In this document: positions 25,419 to 34,203 of the stretch, in pieces
How positions within the stretch are numbered: position 1 is the first letter of the stretch
Layout of the letters: every line of letters begins with the position of its first letter
Assembly: GCA_905207705.1 (NCBI GenBank)
Contig: CAJLMA010000013.1
Location: forward strand, 1 to 53,617
Source of the DNA: an uncultured Prevotellaceae bacterium
GTDB taxonomy: Bacteria > Bacteroidota > Bacteroidia > Bacteroidales > Muribaculaceae
Reading direction: 5' to 3'
Length of the DNA stretch: 53,617 bases
Made by a program: the position numbers and the translations under genes
Notes under the pieces: model-generated
What the model saw: only the letters and a program-made list of their open reading frames with translations
Told to the model about the DNA's origin: nothing
Database searches by the model: none

Positions 25419-25799
25419 TTATTTAGTAGCTTTCTTCTTGTTAGCAACTGTTTTCTTCTTGCCTTTGCGTGTGCGAGCATTGTTCTTGGTGCTTTGCCCG
25501 CGTACTGGCAAACCTAAACGATGACGGATGCCACGGTAACAACCTATATCCATCAAACGCTTGATATTCAACTGAACTTCACTTCTCAAGTCACCTTCTA
25601 CCTTATACTCGGTGCCGATAATTTCACGGATTTTTGCGGCTTGTGCGTCAGTCCAATCCTTAACTTTGATATCTCGGTCTATTTCAGCCTTTTGCAAGAT
25701 CTTGTTTGCTGAGCTGCGACCAATACCGAAGATATAGGTTAAGGCAATTTCACCTCTCTTGTTTTGGGGCAAATCAACCCCAACTATTCTTACTGCCAT
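25419..25799 (-). CDS. rpsM: 30S ribosomal protein S13
   Basis: A 126-residue S13, the head protein that contacts the 50S subunit and P-site tRNA. Diagnostic segments are RIVGVDLPQNKRGEIALTYI and GCYRGIRHRLGLPVRGQ followed by TKNNARTRKG. The tail is rich in lysine (KKKTVANKKKATK), a little longer than in E. coli (118). It begins the alpha segment after rpmJ. Confidence 0.99.
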   Translation of the reverse strand: MAVRIVGVDLPQNKRGEIALTYIFGIGRSSANKILQKAEIDRDIKVKDWTDAQAAKIREIIGTEYKVEGDLRSEVQLNIKRLMDIGCYRGIRHRLGLPVRGQSTKNNARTRKGKKKTVANKKKATK

Positions 25800-25835
25800 A
25801 CTTTAAACTATATTTTTCGCAAAAATAATAAAAAT

Positions 25836-25952
25836 TTATCCTTGACGTTGTTTATACTTAGGATTTTTCTTGTTAATCACATATAAGCGGCCTTTGCGTC
25901 TAACTATTTTGCACTCGGGCGTGCGCTTCTTTATTGAGGCTTTTACTTTCAT
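25836..25952 (-). CDS. rpmJ: 50S ribosomal protein L36
   Basis: A 38-codon gene beginning MKVKASIKKRTPECKIVRR and ending NPKYKQRQG. Only one cysteine (TPEC) of the usual zinc set is present, so this is the zinc-independent form common in Bacteroidota. It lies 13 bp after infA and 36 bp before rpsM, the usual place at the start of the alpha segment. Confidence 0.97.
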   Translation of the reverse strand: MKVKASIKKRTPECKIVRRKGRLYVINKKNPKYKQRQG

Positions 25953-25965
25953 ATAGCGTTAAATT

Positions 25966-26184
25966 TTATTTATATCTAAAAGCAATTCTTCCTTTTGTCA
26001 AATCGTAGGGAGACATTTCAACCTTAACCTTGTCTCCGGGCAGAATCTTTATGTAATGCATGCGCATCTTGCCCGAGATGTGGGCCGTTATCTCATGTCC
26101 GTTCTCCAATTCCACCCTGAACATTGCGTTTGACAATGCCTCTACGATCACTCCGTCTTGTTCTATAGCGGTTTGTTTTGCCAT
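25966..26184 (-). CDS. infA: Translation initiation factor IF-1
   Basis: A 72-residue S1/OB-fold protein, MAKQTAIEQDGVIVEALSNA and FRVELENGHEITAHISGKMR, with the C-terminus DLTKGRIAFRYK. IF-1 occupies the ribosomal A site during initiation. It follows map by 9 bp. Confidence 0.99.
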   Translation of the reverse strand: MAKQTAIEQDGVIVEALSNAMFRVELENGHEITAHISGKMRMHYIKILPGDKVKVEMSPYDLTKGRIAFRYK

Positions 26185-26193
26185 AAAATTAAA

Positions 26194-26976
26194 TTAAATT
26201 GATTTATCTCCTAATACTTCTTCTACAAACTCGAATGAGGACAATATATCGGGCTTGCCATGATGCACGGCTATTGTGTGCTCGTAATGAGCCGACGGCT
26301 TGCGGTCCTTCGTCCGGCAAGTCCATCCGTCCGATTCTATCACTATGTTCTTGCTGCCCATGTTGATCATCGGCTCGATGGCGATGACCAGGCCGTTCTT
26401 GATGAGAGGGCCTGTGCCGCGACGCCCGTAGTTGGGTACATCGGGATCCTCATGCAATGCCTTGCCTACACCATGTCCACACAACTCGCGAACGACGCTG
26501 AAACCACGTTTTTCGCAATATTCCTGTATGGCATGGCCAATGTCGCCGATGCGGTTGCCTTCGACTGCCTTTTCGATGCCTATGTAGAGCGACTCTTTGG
26601 TAGCCTTGAGCAACTTCATCACATCATCCGAAACTTCTCCGACAGGGAACGTGTAAGTCGAATCTCCATTGTATCCGTCTTTTATGGCTCCGCAGTCGAC
26701 CGATACAATGTCGCCTTCGCGCAACGCATAGTTTGACGGGAAGCCGTGAACGACATTCTCATTAACCGACACGCATAGCGTGTAAGGGAAACCACCATAG
26801 CCCAGGAATCCCGGGACAGCACCTTGCGAACGTATGTAATCCTCGGCCACCTGATTCAATTTTAAGGTAGTCACACCTGGGGCTATGTGTTTTGCAACTT
26901 CCCCAAGCGTGCGAGCCACGACCATGTTGGCTTCCCTGACAAGCTCAATTTCCTCTTCAGTCTTAAGATAAATCAT
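26194..26976 (-). CDS. map: Type I methionine aminopeptidase
   Basis: A 260-residue pita-bread peptidase that removes initiator Met from nascent proteins. Metal ligands are seen in VDCGAIKDGYNGDSTYTF (two Asp), HGVGKALHEDPDVPNY (His), AIEPMINMG (Glu) and the final AHYEHTIAV. It lacks an N-terminal zinc-finger or SH3 extension. The gene sits between secY and infA, where it stands directly after secY with no adk. Confidence 0.98.
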   Translation of the reverse strand: MIYLKTEEEIELVREANMVVARTLGEVAKHIAPGVTTLKLNQVAEDYIRSQGAVPGFLGYGGFPYTLCVSVNENVVHGFPSNYALREGDIVSVDCGAIKDGYNGDSTYTFPVGEVSDDVMKLLKATKESLYIGIEKAVEGNRIGDIGHAIQEYCEKRGFSVVRELCGHGVGKALHEDPDVPNYGRRGTGPLIKNGLVIAIEPMINMGSKNIVIESDGWTCRTKDRKPSAHYEHTIAVHHGKPDILSSFEFVEEVLGDKSI

Positions 26977-26999
26977 TGAATGAAATCTCCTTCTATAGC

Positions 27000-28331
27000 T
27001 TAATAAGCGCCTGAACGACCTTTAATTTTTCCTGACTTCATCAATCCGTCATAGTGGTGCATCTTCAAATGACTTTCTACTTGTTGAAGAGTGTCAAGCA
27101 CTACACCTACAAGAATCAGCAACGACGTACCACCGAAGAATTGTGCAAAATTCTGGTTTATTCCACATACGTTGGCAAATGCAGGCATTATGGCCACACA
27201 ACCAAGGAACAATGAACCCGGGAATGTGATGCGCGACATTATCGAGTCGAGATACTCGGCAGTCTTCTTGCCCGGCTTGATGCCAGGGATGAAACCATTG
27301 TTGCGCTTCATGTCTTCGGCCATTTGCGTCGGACGCACTGTTATTGCCGTATAGAAATAAGTAAACGCGACAATCATTATGAAATAAACCAAGTTATACC
27401 AAAAGCCATGTATGTCGGAAAATGCGCGGAAAAATCCCGATGGGTTCTGGTTAGCACCGAATCCCATAAGCGTGATAGGTATAAACATTATTGCCTGAGC
27501 AAAAATTATAGGCATCACACCTGCAGCATTCACTTTCAACGGGATGTATTGGCGCACACCGCCATACTGCTTATTGCCGACTATGCGTTTTGCATATTGC
27601 ACAGGAACGCGTCTCGTGCCTTGAACGAGCAATATGGCTCCAGCAATGACGGCAAACAAGATTACAATTTCAACAAGGAACATCACAAGTCCGCCCTGAG
27701 CCGTAGTAAGACGGCTGGTAAACTCTTGCACGAGCGCACCCGGGAAGCGGGCTATGATACCCACCAAGATGATGAATGAAATACCATTTCCTATACCTTT
27801 GTCGGTAATCTTTTCACCGAGCCACATGATAAACATGCTGCCGGCAGCAAGGATTATCGTCAAGTAAAGCATAGTCCAGAATCCGAAATGAGCCGCACCG
27901 CCGGCCGCGTTTACCTGCACTTGCAAGTTGACCAAATAAGCAGGGCCTTGGATGAGCAATATCAGCACGGTAAGGTATCGAGTGTATTGGTTCAGCTTCA
28001 TGCGACCACTCTCACCTTCGCGCTGCATCTTCTGGAATGAAGGCAATACCATTCCAAGCAATTGGATAACGATCGATGCCGTGATGTAAGGCATGATACC
28101 TAATGCGAAAATCGATGCTTGCGAGAATGCTCCACCAGAGAACATGTCAAGCAACTGCATCAATCCCGTGCTGGTAAAATTCCTTAACGCATCGATCTCG
28201 GAAGGACTGATTCCCGGAAGAACCACATAACAACCTATTCGGTACACAAGTACGAATAGGACTGTTATCGTGATTCGTTTCCGCAAATCATCAATTTTCC
28301 AAATATTTTTAACTGTCTCGACAAATCTCAT
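27000..28331 (-). CDS. secY: Protein translocase subunit SecY
   Basis: A 443-residue protein with ten membrane helices forming the Sec channel. Diagnostic stretches are RKRITITVLFVLVYRIGCYV, the plug region LLDMFSGGAFSQASIFALGI and FTYFYTAITVRPTQMAEDMK, with GFIPGIKPG in the cytoplasmic loop. It follows rplO by 4 bp. It belongs to the spc segment. Confidence 0.99.
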   Translation of the reverse strand: MRFVETVKNIWKIDDLRKRITITVLFVLVYRIGCYVVLPGISPSEIDALRNFTSTGLMQLLDMFSGGAFSQASIFALGIMPYITASIVIQLLGMVLPSFQKMQREGESGRMKLNQYTRYLTVLILLIQGPAYLVNLQVQVNAAGGAAHFGFWTMLYLTIILAAGSMFIMWLGEKITDKGIGNGISFIILVGIIARFPGALVQEFTSRLTTAQGGLVMFLVEIVILFAVIAGAILLVQGTRRVPVQYAKRIVGNKQYGGVRQYIPLKVNAAGVMPIIFAQAIMFIPITLMGFGANQNPSGFFRAFSDIHGFWYNLVYFIMIVAFTYFYTAITVRPTQMAEDMKRNNGFIPGIKPGKKTAEYLDSIMSRITFPGSLFLGCVAIMPAFANVCGINQNFAQFFGGTSLLILVGVVLDTLQQVESHLKMHHYDGLMKSGKIKGRSGAY

Positions 28332-28335
28332 CTGC

Positions 28336-28782
28336 TTACAGTTTTTGGATGGTACCGCCGGCAGCTACGATAGCTTCTTCAGCCTTCTTGGAGAAAGCGT
28401 GTGCTTCTACTTCCACCTTTGTTTTAATTTCTCCGTTGGCAAGAATCTTCACCAAATCCTTCTTGTCGGCCAATCCGGCTGCAATGATATCGTCAAGGGT
28501 AATCTTGCTCAAGTTCTTGGCTTGTGCAAGAGCCTCGATGTCTACAAGGTTGACCGGCCTGTATTCTTTATGGTTGATATTCTTGAAACCAAACTTAGGA
28601 ACACGACGTTGCAAAGGCATCTGTCCGCCTTCGAAACCTATCTTGGCAGAATATCCCGAACGCGATTTTGCTCCTTTGTGGCCACGTGTGGAAGTTCCAC
28701 CCTTGCCCGAACCGGCACCGCGGCCGACTCTCTTACCTTTTTTATTGGAACCTACTGCGGGTTGCAAATTACTTAAATCCAT
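28336..28782 (-). CDS. rplO: 50S ribosomal protein L15
   Basis: A 148-residue L15 with the characteristic glycine-rich basic N-terminus (GSNKKGKRVGRGAGSGKGGT) and FEGGQMPLQRRVPKFGF. The C-terminal part binds the central 23S rRNA region during late 50S assembly. Its start is 29 bp from the rpmD stop. Confidence 0.99.
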   Translation of the reverse strand: MDLSNLQPAVGSNKKGKRVGRGAGSGKGGTSTRGHKGAKSRSGYSAKIGFEGGQMPLQRRVPKFGFKNINHKEYRPVNLVDIEALAQAKNLSKITLDDIIAAGLADKKDLVKILANGEIKTKVEVEAHAFSKKAEEAIVAAGGTIQKL

Positions 28783-28811
28783 AGTTCAATATTAAATTTT
28801 AACCGTCGAGA

Positions 28812-28988
28812 TTATTCAACAATCTTGACAAGGTGACGAACTTTGTTTACCATACCCAAGATAGCTGGAGTTGCCTCTTTTTCAACTACCTGATTCATCT
28901 TTCTCAACCCAAGGGAGTCGAGAGTTCTCTTTTGAACAGCCGGACATTTAATCCTGCTCTTTACTTGCTTAATTTTTATAGTTGCCAT
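28812..28988 (-). CDS. rpmD: 50S ribosomal protein L30
   Basis: A 58-codon gene: MATIKIKQVKSRIKCPAVQK at the start, then LDSLGLRKMNQVV and a C-terminus of VRHLVKIVE. The length and the LGL-K pattern are those of bacterial L30. It lies 16 bp after rpsE and before rplO, in the standard spc order. Confidence 0.97.
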   Translation of the reverse strand: MATIKIKQVKSRIKCPAVQKRTLDSLGLRKMNQVVEKEATPAILGMVNKVRHLVKIVE

Positions 28989-29004
28989 GTAATGCAGTCA
29001 CATT

Positions 29005-29523
29005 TTAACCGTTAAACACCTTTTCAAGAGAAATGCCACGTTGCTGAGCGATAGTAAGCGGGCTTCTCATTTCATCAAGAGCCTTAAATGTAGCCTTCAC
29101 CAAGTTGTGAGGGTTGGAAGAACCTTTCGATTTTGCCAACACGTCGGTAATGCCGACACTTTCAAACACGGCACGCATAGCACCACCGGCCTTAACTCCC
29201 GTACCTTGAGAAGCTGGACGGATGATTATGCGAGAACCACCGAACTTTGCTTCTTGTTCGTGAGGTACAGTACCCTTGTGGATAGGAACGCGGATGAGAT
29301 TCTTCTTGGCAGCTTCAACACCTTTTGCTATGGCGGCAGTGACTTCGTTGGCCTTTCCGAGGCCATAGCCTATGATGCCGTTTTCATTTCCCACTACCAC
29401 GATTGCGGCGAATGTGAATGTACGACCACCCTTAGTCACCTTAGTAACGCGGTTGATAGCCACAAGGCGATCCTTAAGCTCTATATCGTTAGTCGATTTA
29501 ACTCTGTTATTCTTTTTTACCAT
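29005..29523 (-). CDS. rpsE: 30S ribosomal protein S5
   Basis: A 172-residue S5: double-stranded-RNA-binding-like N-domain (KDRLVAINRVTKVTKGGRTF), the fidelity loop GKANEVTAAIAKG and a C-domain SQGTGVKAGGAMRAVFESVG. S5 helps decode and unwinds mRNA at the entry tunnel. The gene is 5 bp after rplR. Confidence 0.99.
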   Translation of the reverse strand: MVKKNNRVKSTNDIELKDRLVAINRVTKVTKGGRTFTFAAIVVVGNENGIIGYGLGKANEVTAAIAKGVEAAKKNLIRVPIHKGTVPHEQEAKFGGSRIIIRPASQGTGVKAGGAMRAVFESVGITDVLAKSKGSSNPHNLVKATFKALDEMRSPLTIAQQRGISLEKVFNG

Positions 29524-29528
29524 AATCT

Positions 29529-29870
29529 TTAAAATTTAAGTCCGGCCTTGCGAGCACCGTCAGCGACTGATTTTACTCTACCATGGAACAAGTATCCGTT
29601 GCGGTCGAACACAACAGTAGTGATTCCGGCTTCCATAGCCTTCTTCGCTGCAAGTTCTCCCACTTTCTCAGAAATCTCACATTTTGTTCCTTCTGCCATT
29701 CCTTTAGAAGAGGCCGATGCCAAAGTTCTTCCGGTCGTGTCATCGACAAACTGCACATAAATCTGCTTGTTGCTTCTGAAAACCGACATGCGTGGACGAG
29801 CGGCAGTACCCGATATCTTGGCACGAATGCGAGCCTTGATTTTTCTTCTTCTTTGTATTTTCGTTATCAT
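29529..29870 (-). CDS. rplR: 50S ribosomal protein L18
   Basis: A 113-residue L18 that binds 5S rRNA: KIKARIRAKISGTAARPRMS and the C-terminal TTVVFDRNGYLFHGRVKSVA followed by DGARKAGLKF. It lies 14 bp after rplF. Confidence 0.99.
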   Translation of the reverse strand: MITKIQRRRKIKARIRAKISGTAARPRMSVFRSNKQIYVQFVDDTTGRTLASASSKGMAEGTKCEISEKVGELAAKKAMEAGITTVVFDRNGYLFHGRVKSVADGARKAGLKF

Positions 29871-29884
29871 GATGTCTATTTTAA

Positions 29885-30439
29885 TTATTTGGCAGAAGCC
29901 GTTTTACCTGATTTACGACGAATAACCTCACCAACAAACTTGATACCCTTGCCCTTGTATGGTTCAGGCTTGCGCAATGAACGAATCTTGGCGCATACTT
30001 GACCGAGCAATTGCTTATCGCTGCTTTCAAGGATGATGAGAGGGTTCTTGTTTCTCTCAGTCTTAGCCTCCACTTTGACTTCTTTCGGAAGCTTGATATA
30101 TATTGCATGTGAATATCCCAATGCGAGTTCGAGCACTTGACCTGTCGAAGTAGCACGGTAACCCACACCTACTAATTCCATTTCTTTCTTGTAGCCTTCG
30201 CTCACACCTACTACCATGTTGTGGATCAAAGCACGGTAAAGACCATGTTGTGCGCGGTGTTCACGATCGTCAGAAGGACGAGTCACATGGATTTCTCCGT
30301 CTTTAAGTTCAACATTGATATCTTCATGTATAGCTTGCGACAATTCGCCTTTCGGACCCTTTACGCTGACTACGTTGTCTTTTATTGTTACAGTAACTCC
30401 GGCAGGTACTGCAATCGGCAATTTTCCTATTCTTGACAT
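29885..30439 (-). CDS. rplF: 50S ribosomal protein L6
   Basis: A 184-residue L6 with two related domains. Diagnostic segments are MSRIGKLPIAVPAGVTVTI, HNMVVGVSEGYKKEMELVGV and PEPYKGKGIKF. It binds near the sarcin-ricin loop and the factor-binding site. It follows rpsH by 18 bp. Confidence 0.99.
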   Translation of the reverse strand: MSRIGKLPIAVPAGVTVTIKDNVVSVKGPKGELSQAIHEDINVELKDGEIHVTRPSDDREHRAQHGLYRALIHNMVVGVSEGYKKEMELVGVGYRATSTGQVLELALGYSHAIYIKLPKEVKVEAKTERNKNPLIILESSDKQLLGQVCAKIRSLRKPEPYKGKGIKFVGEVIRRKSGKTASAK

Positions 30440-30457
30440 ATCTCGTACCTCCTTCTA

Positions 30458-30856
30458 TTAATAAACGTAACACAATACTTCACCACCTATTTGCTGTGCA
30501 ATGGCTTCCTTGTTGGTCATGATGCCCTTGGAAGTCGACAGGATGGCAATACCAAAACCGTTCAACACGCGCGGCATGTTCTTGTAGCCGGTGTATTGAC
30601 GAAGTCCCGGGCGCGACACGCGAGTGAGGCACTTGATGGCGTTCACATGGTCGACCGGATCATACTTCAAGGCTATCTTAATTGCTCCCGACGGTGTACC
30701 GTCATCTACAAACTTGTAATTAAGAATGTAGCCTTTTTCAAAGAGAATCTTGGTAATCTCTTTTTTCATTTTTGAAGAAGGGATTTCAACGACTCTGTGC
30801 TGAGCCTTGATCGCATTCCTCAATCTTGTTAAATAATCTGCTATTGGATCAGTCAT
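30458..30856 (-). CDS. rpsH: 30S ribosomal protein S8
   Basis: A 132-residue S8: MTDPIADYLTRLRNAIKAQH at the start and GFGIAILSTSKGIMTNKEA at the C-terminus. S8 binds helix 21 of 16S rRNA and is the translational repressor of spc in E. coli. Here a 142-nt spacer with a hairpin precedes it, after rpsN. Confidence 0.99.
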   Translation of the reverse strand: MTDPIADYLTRLRNAIKAQHRVVEIPSSKMKKEITKILFEKGYILNYKFVDDGTPSGAIKIALKYDPVDHVNAIKCLTRVSRPGLRQYTGYKNMPRVLNGFGIAILSTSKGIMTNKEAIAQQIGGEVLCYVY

Positions 30857-30885
30857 AAATAATTTGTTTAAATTGATTCAGTATT

Positions 30886-30910
30886 CACACCCTCGTGTTT
30901 TCCGGGTGTG
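30886..30910 (-). promoter_or_regulatory. Hairpin in the rpsN-rpsH spacer
   Basis: CACACCC (30886-30892) and GGGTGTG (30904-30910) form a 7-bp GC-rich stem with an 11-nt loop in the 142-nt spacer before rpsH. Most neighbouring spacers are under 30 nt, so the interval is exceptional. It may be a processing or regulatory site, for example for S8, but no consensus is claimed. Confidence 0.4.
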
Positions 30911-30998
30911 GTGATACCAAACAATATTTAATACTAAGTTATTTTACAATTGTCTGTAATTTAATTGGCGACACTGCAATTTATTCGTTCACGACGTG

Positions 30999-31268
30999 TC
31001 ACCAGCTTGCCTTCTTCACTCCCGGAATCAAGCCCTTTGAAGCCATTTCGCGGAATTGGATGCGCGAAATGCCGAATTGGCGCATGTATCCTTTCGGACG
31101 GCCGGTGATTTCGCAACGATTGTGCAAACGCACCTTGCTGGCATTCTTCGGAAGCAATTGGAGAGCCTCATAGTTGCCCTCGGCCTTGAGTTGTGCTTTC
31201 TTGGCTGCATACTTGGCAACGAGCTTTGCCCTCTTCACTTCGCGAGCCTTCATTGATTCTTTTGCCAT
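30999..31268 (-). CDS. rpsN: 30S ribosomal protein S14 (zinc-free form)
   Basis: An 89-residue S14 of the longer type without the CxxC zinc motif: MAKESMKAREVKRAKLVAKY, then LHNRCEITGRPKGYMRQFGI and the terminus PGVKKASW. It lies 11 bp after rplE. The following spacer before rpsH is unusually long. Confidence 0.98.
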   Translation of the reverse strand: MAKESMKAREVKRAKLVAKYAAKKAQLKAEGNYEALQLLPKNASKVRLHNRCEITGRPKGYMRQFGISRIQFREMASKGLIPGVKKASW

Positions 31269-31279
31269 ATTCTCTTTTC

Positions 31280-31828
31280 TTATTTAGCGTTTTTAAACGG
31301 AAGTCCAAACTCTTTCAACAATGCATAGCCTTCTTCATCGGTGTTGGCCGAAGTAACGAAAGTGATGTTCATACCCATCAACTTGTTGATTGAGTCGATG
31401 TTGATTTCAGGGAAGATAATCTGCTCGGTGATGCCCACAGTATAGTTGCCCCTTCCGTCAAGCTTGCTTTCGATACCCTTGAAGTCGCGGATGCGAGGCA
31501 AGGCGATGCGGATGAAACGTTCCATGAATTCATACATGCGGTCACGACGCAATGTCACGCGCACGCCGATAGGCATCTTCTTGCGCACCTTGAAGTTTGA
31601 AATGTCCTTTCTCGACAAGGTAGGTACAGCCTTTTGGCCTGTGATTGCAGTCAATTCGTTGACAGCAGTCTCGATTATCTTCTTGTCGCCGGTAGCTTCG
31701 CCCAAGCCTTCGTTGATGACGATCTTGAGAAGGCGCGGAATCTGCATGGTGGAAGTATAGTTAAACTTTTTCATGAGAGCAGGTGCAATTCTCTCAGTAT
31801 AATCCTTTTTAAGACTTGTTGAACTCAT
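31280..31828 (-). CDS. rplE: 50S ribosomal protein L5
   Basis: A 182-residue L5 that binds 5S rRNA and contacts the 30S head. Diagnostic parts are IPRLLKIVINEGLGEATGDK, LSRKDISNFKVRKKMPIGVR and the loop FPEINIDSI. The start overlaps the rplX stop by one base. Confidence 0.99.
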   Translation of the reverse strand: MSSTSLKKDYTERIAPALMKKFNYTSTMQIPRLLKIVINEGLGEATGDKKIIETAVNELTAITGQKAVPTLSRKDISNFKVRKKMPIGVRVTLRRDRMYEFMERFIRIALPRIRDFKGIESKLDGRGNYTVGITEQIIFPEINIDSINKLMGMNITFVTSANTDEEGYALLKEFGLPFKNAK

Positions 31829-32148
31829 TACTTAATCTCCTCTCCTGATTTTTTAGAATAACGTACTTTTACACCCTGCTCGTTGATGCGGCGGCCTACG
31901 CGAGTCGGCTTGCCTGTTTTCGGGTCGATCAAGTTCAAGTTGGAAACATGGATAGGAGCTTCCATCTTGATGATACCTCCTTGCGGATGTTTTGCACTTG
32001 GCTTCACACTTTTCGACATCATGTTGACGCCTTCAACGACTGCCCTGTTCTTGTCGACGATAACGCGAACCACGCGGCCTGTCTTGCCACGGTCGTTACC
32101 GGCATTGACGTAAACGATGTCACCCTTCTTTATATGCAATTTGCTCAT
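31828..32148 (-). CDS. rplX: 50S ribosomal protein L24
   Basis: A 106-residue L24 with a KOW motif at the N-terminus (KKGDIVYVNAGNDRGKTGRV) and GGIIKMEAPIHVSNLNLIDP. It initiates 50S assembly near the exit tunnel. It overlaps rplE by one base and lies 17 bp after rplN. Confidence 0.99.
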   Translation of the reverse strand: MSKLHIKKGDIVYVNAGNDRGKTGRVVRVIVDKNRAVVEGVNMMSKSVKPSAKHPQGGIIKMEAPIHVSNLNLIDPKTGKPTRVGRRINEQGVKVRYSKKSGEEIK

Positions 32149-32165
32149 TGTTTACTGACGTTTTA

Positions 32166-32531
32166 TTAAAGTACTTCGGGAGCCAACGAAACGATCTTCA
32201 TGTTGGTCGCACGCAATTCACGCGCAACGGGTCCGAAGATACGGGTACCGCGAAGCTCTCCAGCGTTGTTCAATAACACACATGCATTGTCGTCAAAACG
32301 GATATACGACCCGTCGGGACGGCGCACTTCTTTCTTAGTTCTAACTATCACAGCCTTAGATACAGTACCTTTCTTTACATCCGATGAAGGAATTGCGCTC
32401 TTCACTGTAACGACAATCACATCACCAACCGATGCATACCTGCGGCCTGTACCGCCCATCACGCGGATGCACAGCACTTCCTTGGCACCACTGTTATCTG
32501 CAACTGTTAATCGGCTCTCAGTCTGTATCAT
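32166..32531 (-). CDS. rplN: 50S ribosomal protein L14
   Basis: A 121-residue L14: MIQTESRLTVADNSGAKEVL at the start, then SYIRFDDNACVLLNNAGELR and GTRIFGPVARELR. It forms an intersubunit bridge with 16S rRNA and L19. It lies 2 bp after rpsQ. Confidence 0.99.
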   Translation of the reverse strand: MIQTESRLTVADNSGAKEVLCIRVMGGTGRRYASVGDVIVVTVKSAIPSSDVKKGTVSKAVIVRTKKEVRRPDGSYIRFDDNACVLLNNAGELRGTRIFGPVARELRATNMKIVSLAPEVL

Positions 32532-32533
32532 AA

Positions 32534-32794
32534 TTACTTAACTTTTTCGATTATTTCAACCAATCTCCACTTCTTTGTCTTGCTCAGAGGACGAGTCTCC
32601 ATCAAGCGAACGCGGTCGCCCACGCTACATTCATTCTTCTCGTCGTGAGCATGGTATTTCTTCGACTTATTGACGAATTTACCATAGATCGGGTGTTTTT
32701 CCTTCCACTTCACAGTGACAGTGATTGTCTTGTCACACTTGTTGCTGGTTACAATCCCGACCCTTTCTTTTCTCAAATTCCTTTTTTCTTCCAT
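32534..32794 (-). CDS. rpsQ: 30S ribosomal protein S17
   Basis: An 86-residue OB-fold S17: LRKERVGIVTSNKCDKTITV, then KHPIYGKFVNKSKKYHAHDE and the final MSETRPLSKTKKWRL-like stretch (METRPLSKTKKWRLVEI here). It lies 4 bp after rpmC. Confidence 0.98.
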   Translation of the reverse strand: MEEKRNLRKERVGIVTSNKCDKTITVTVKWKEKHPIYGKFVNKSKKYHAHDEKNECSVGDRVRLMETRPLSKTKKWRLVEIIEKVK

Positions 32795-32798
32795 AATC

Positions 32799-33002
32799 TC
32801 ACTTACGGTTAATCTTTAATTCGCGGGCGCGCAATTCTGTTTTCATTCTCGCAATCATCCTACGATCCTGTGTAATTTTTGCCGGATTGTCGAGAGGACT
32901 GATAGAATGATTCATTATCATTTGGAGGTATTCACGCTCCATTGTTTCCAATCTGTCTTTAAGCTCCTTGTCGCTTAATTCCTTTATTTCTACCTTCTTC
33001 AT
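32799..33002 (-). CDS. rpmC: 50S ribosomal protein L29
   Basis: A 67-residue two-helix L29: KKVEIKELSDKELKDRLETM followed by NPAKITQDRRMIARMKTELR. L29 sits at the exit tunnel and helps dock trigger factor and signal-recognition particle. It lies 6 bp after rplP. Confidence 0.98.
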   Translation of the reverse strand: MKKVEIKELSDKELKDRLETMEREYLQMIMNHSISPLDNPAKITQDRRMIARMKTELRARELKINRK

Positions 33003-33008
33003 ATCCTA

Positions 33009-33440
33009 TTACACATTTTGAGATTCATCATAGTCGCGTCTCACTACGAATTTTGTAACGACAGGCAACTTTTGAGCGGCAAGGCGCAATGCTTCCTTTG
33101 CCACGTCATAGCTGACTCCGTCCACTTCTATAAGGATACGTCCCGGTGTAACAGGTGCAACGAATCCTTCCGGAGCTCCCTTACCTTTACCCATTCGGAC
33201 GTCAGCCGGCTTCTTGGTTATAGGCTTATCAGGGAATATACGAATCCAAATCTGACCTTCACGTTGCATGTAGCGGGTCACTGCTACACGGGCAGCTTCA
33301 ATCTGCCTGGCGGTAATCCACTTCGTCTGAAGTGTCTTGATGCCGAAAGACCCGAACGCAAGCTCGTAGCCGCGGTGCGCGAATCCTTTGCTTACGCCCT
33401 TTTGCGGTCTCCTATATTTGACTTTCTTAGGTTGTAACAT
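33009..33440 (-). CDS. rplP: 50S ribosomal protein L16
   Basis: A 143-residue L16: MLQPKKVKYRRPQKGVSKGF, TARQIEAARVAVTRYMQREG and GKGKGAPEGFVAPVTPGRIL. It is needed for A-site tRNA binding and completes peptidyl-transferase-centre assembly. It follows rpsC by 26 bp. Confidence 0.99.
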   Translation of the reverse strand: MLQPKKVKYRRPQKGVSKGFAHRGYELAFGSFGIKTLQTKWITARQIEAARVAVTRYMQREGQIWIRIFPDKPITKKPADVRMGKGKGAPEGFVAPVTPGRILIEVDGVSYDVAKEALRLAAQKLPVVTKFVVRRDYDESQNV

Positions 33441-33466
33441 TGTTCTGGAATTTCAAGTGACGTTTT

Positions 33467-34201
33467 TTAACGATTGTTCTTTTTGTTGCGGAATCCGCCT
33501 CTGCGAGAGCCACCTGCGTTGTTCCCGCCACGGTTTTCCTTAGCATTGGTAGTGAACGATGGAGCCAAGTCCCTCTTGCCGTAAACTTCTCCGCGGCAAA
33601 TCCAAACCTTCACGCCAATCAAGCCTACCTTGGTCAATGCTTCAACCAAAGCGTAGTCGATGTCGGCACGGAAAGTGTGAAGCGGGGTCCTGCCTTCCTT
33701 GAACATTTCAGAGCGAGCCATTTCTGCTCCGTTCAAGCGTCCGCTCACCTGGATCTTGATGCCTTCGGCACCCATTCTCATTGCCGATGCTATAGCCATC
33801 TTTACGGCACGGCGGTAAGCGATTTTGCCTTCGATCTGGCGAGCCACGTTGGTTGCCACGATTTCAGCGTCAAGCTCAGGACGTTTCACCTCGTGGATGT
33901 TGATTTGCACATCCTTGTCGGTAATTTTCTTCAACTCTTCCTTCAACTTGTCAACCTCTTGACCTCCTTTTCCGATGATGAGACCCGGACGAGAGGTGCA
34001 CACTGTGATCGTCACCAATTTCAATGTACGTTCTATCACGATGCGCGACACGCTTGCTTTCGACAGACGAGCATTAAGATATTTCCTTATTTTGCTGTCT
34101 TCGAGCAAAGTGTCTCCATATTTTTTTCCGAAATACCAGTTGGAATCCCATCCACGGATGATTCCCAAACGATTGCTGACCGGATTAACTTTCTGTCCCA
34201 T
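33467..34201 (-). CDS. rpsC: 30S ribosomal protein S3
   Basis: A 244-residue S3 with a KH domain (VTVCTSRPGLIIGKGGQEVD region; GKGG motif) and the C-domain GRLNGAEMARSEMFKEGRTP. The tail is Asn/Gly/Arg-rich (RGGNNAGGSRRGGFRNKKNN), a feature seen in Bacteroidota S3. It forms part of the mRNA entry channel. It lies 2 bp after rplV. Confidence 0.99.
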   Translation of the reverse strand: MGQKVNPVSNRLGIIRGWDSNWYFGKKYGDTLLEDSKIRKYLNARLSKASVSRIVIERTLKLVTITVCTSRPGLIIGKGGQEVDKLKEELKKITDKDVQINIHEVKRPELDAEIVATNVARQIEGKIAYRRAVKMAIASAMRMGAEGIKIQVSGRLNGAEMARSEMFKEGRTPLHTFRADIDYALVEALTKVGLIGVKVWICRGEVYGKRDLAPSFTTNAKENRGGNNAGGSRRGGFRNKKNNR

Positions 34202-34203
34202 AT

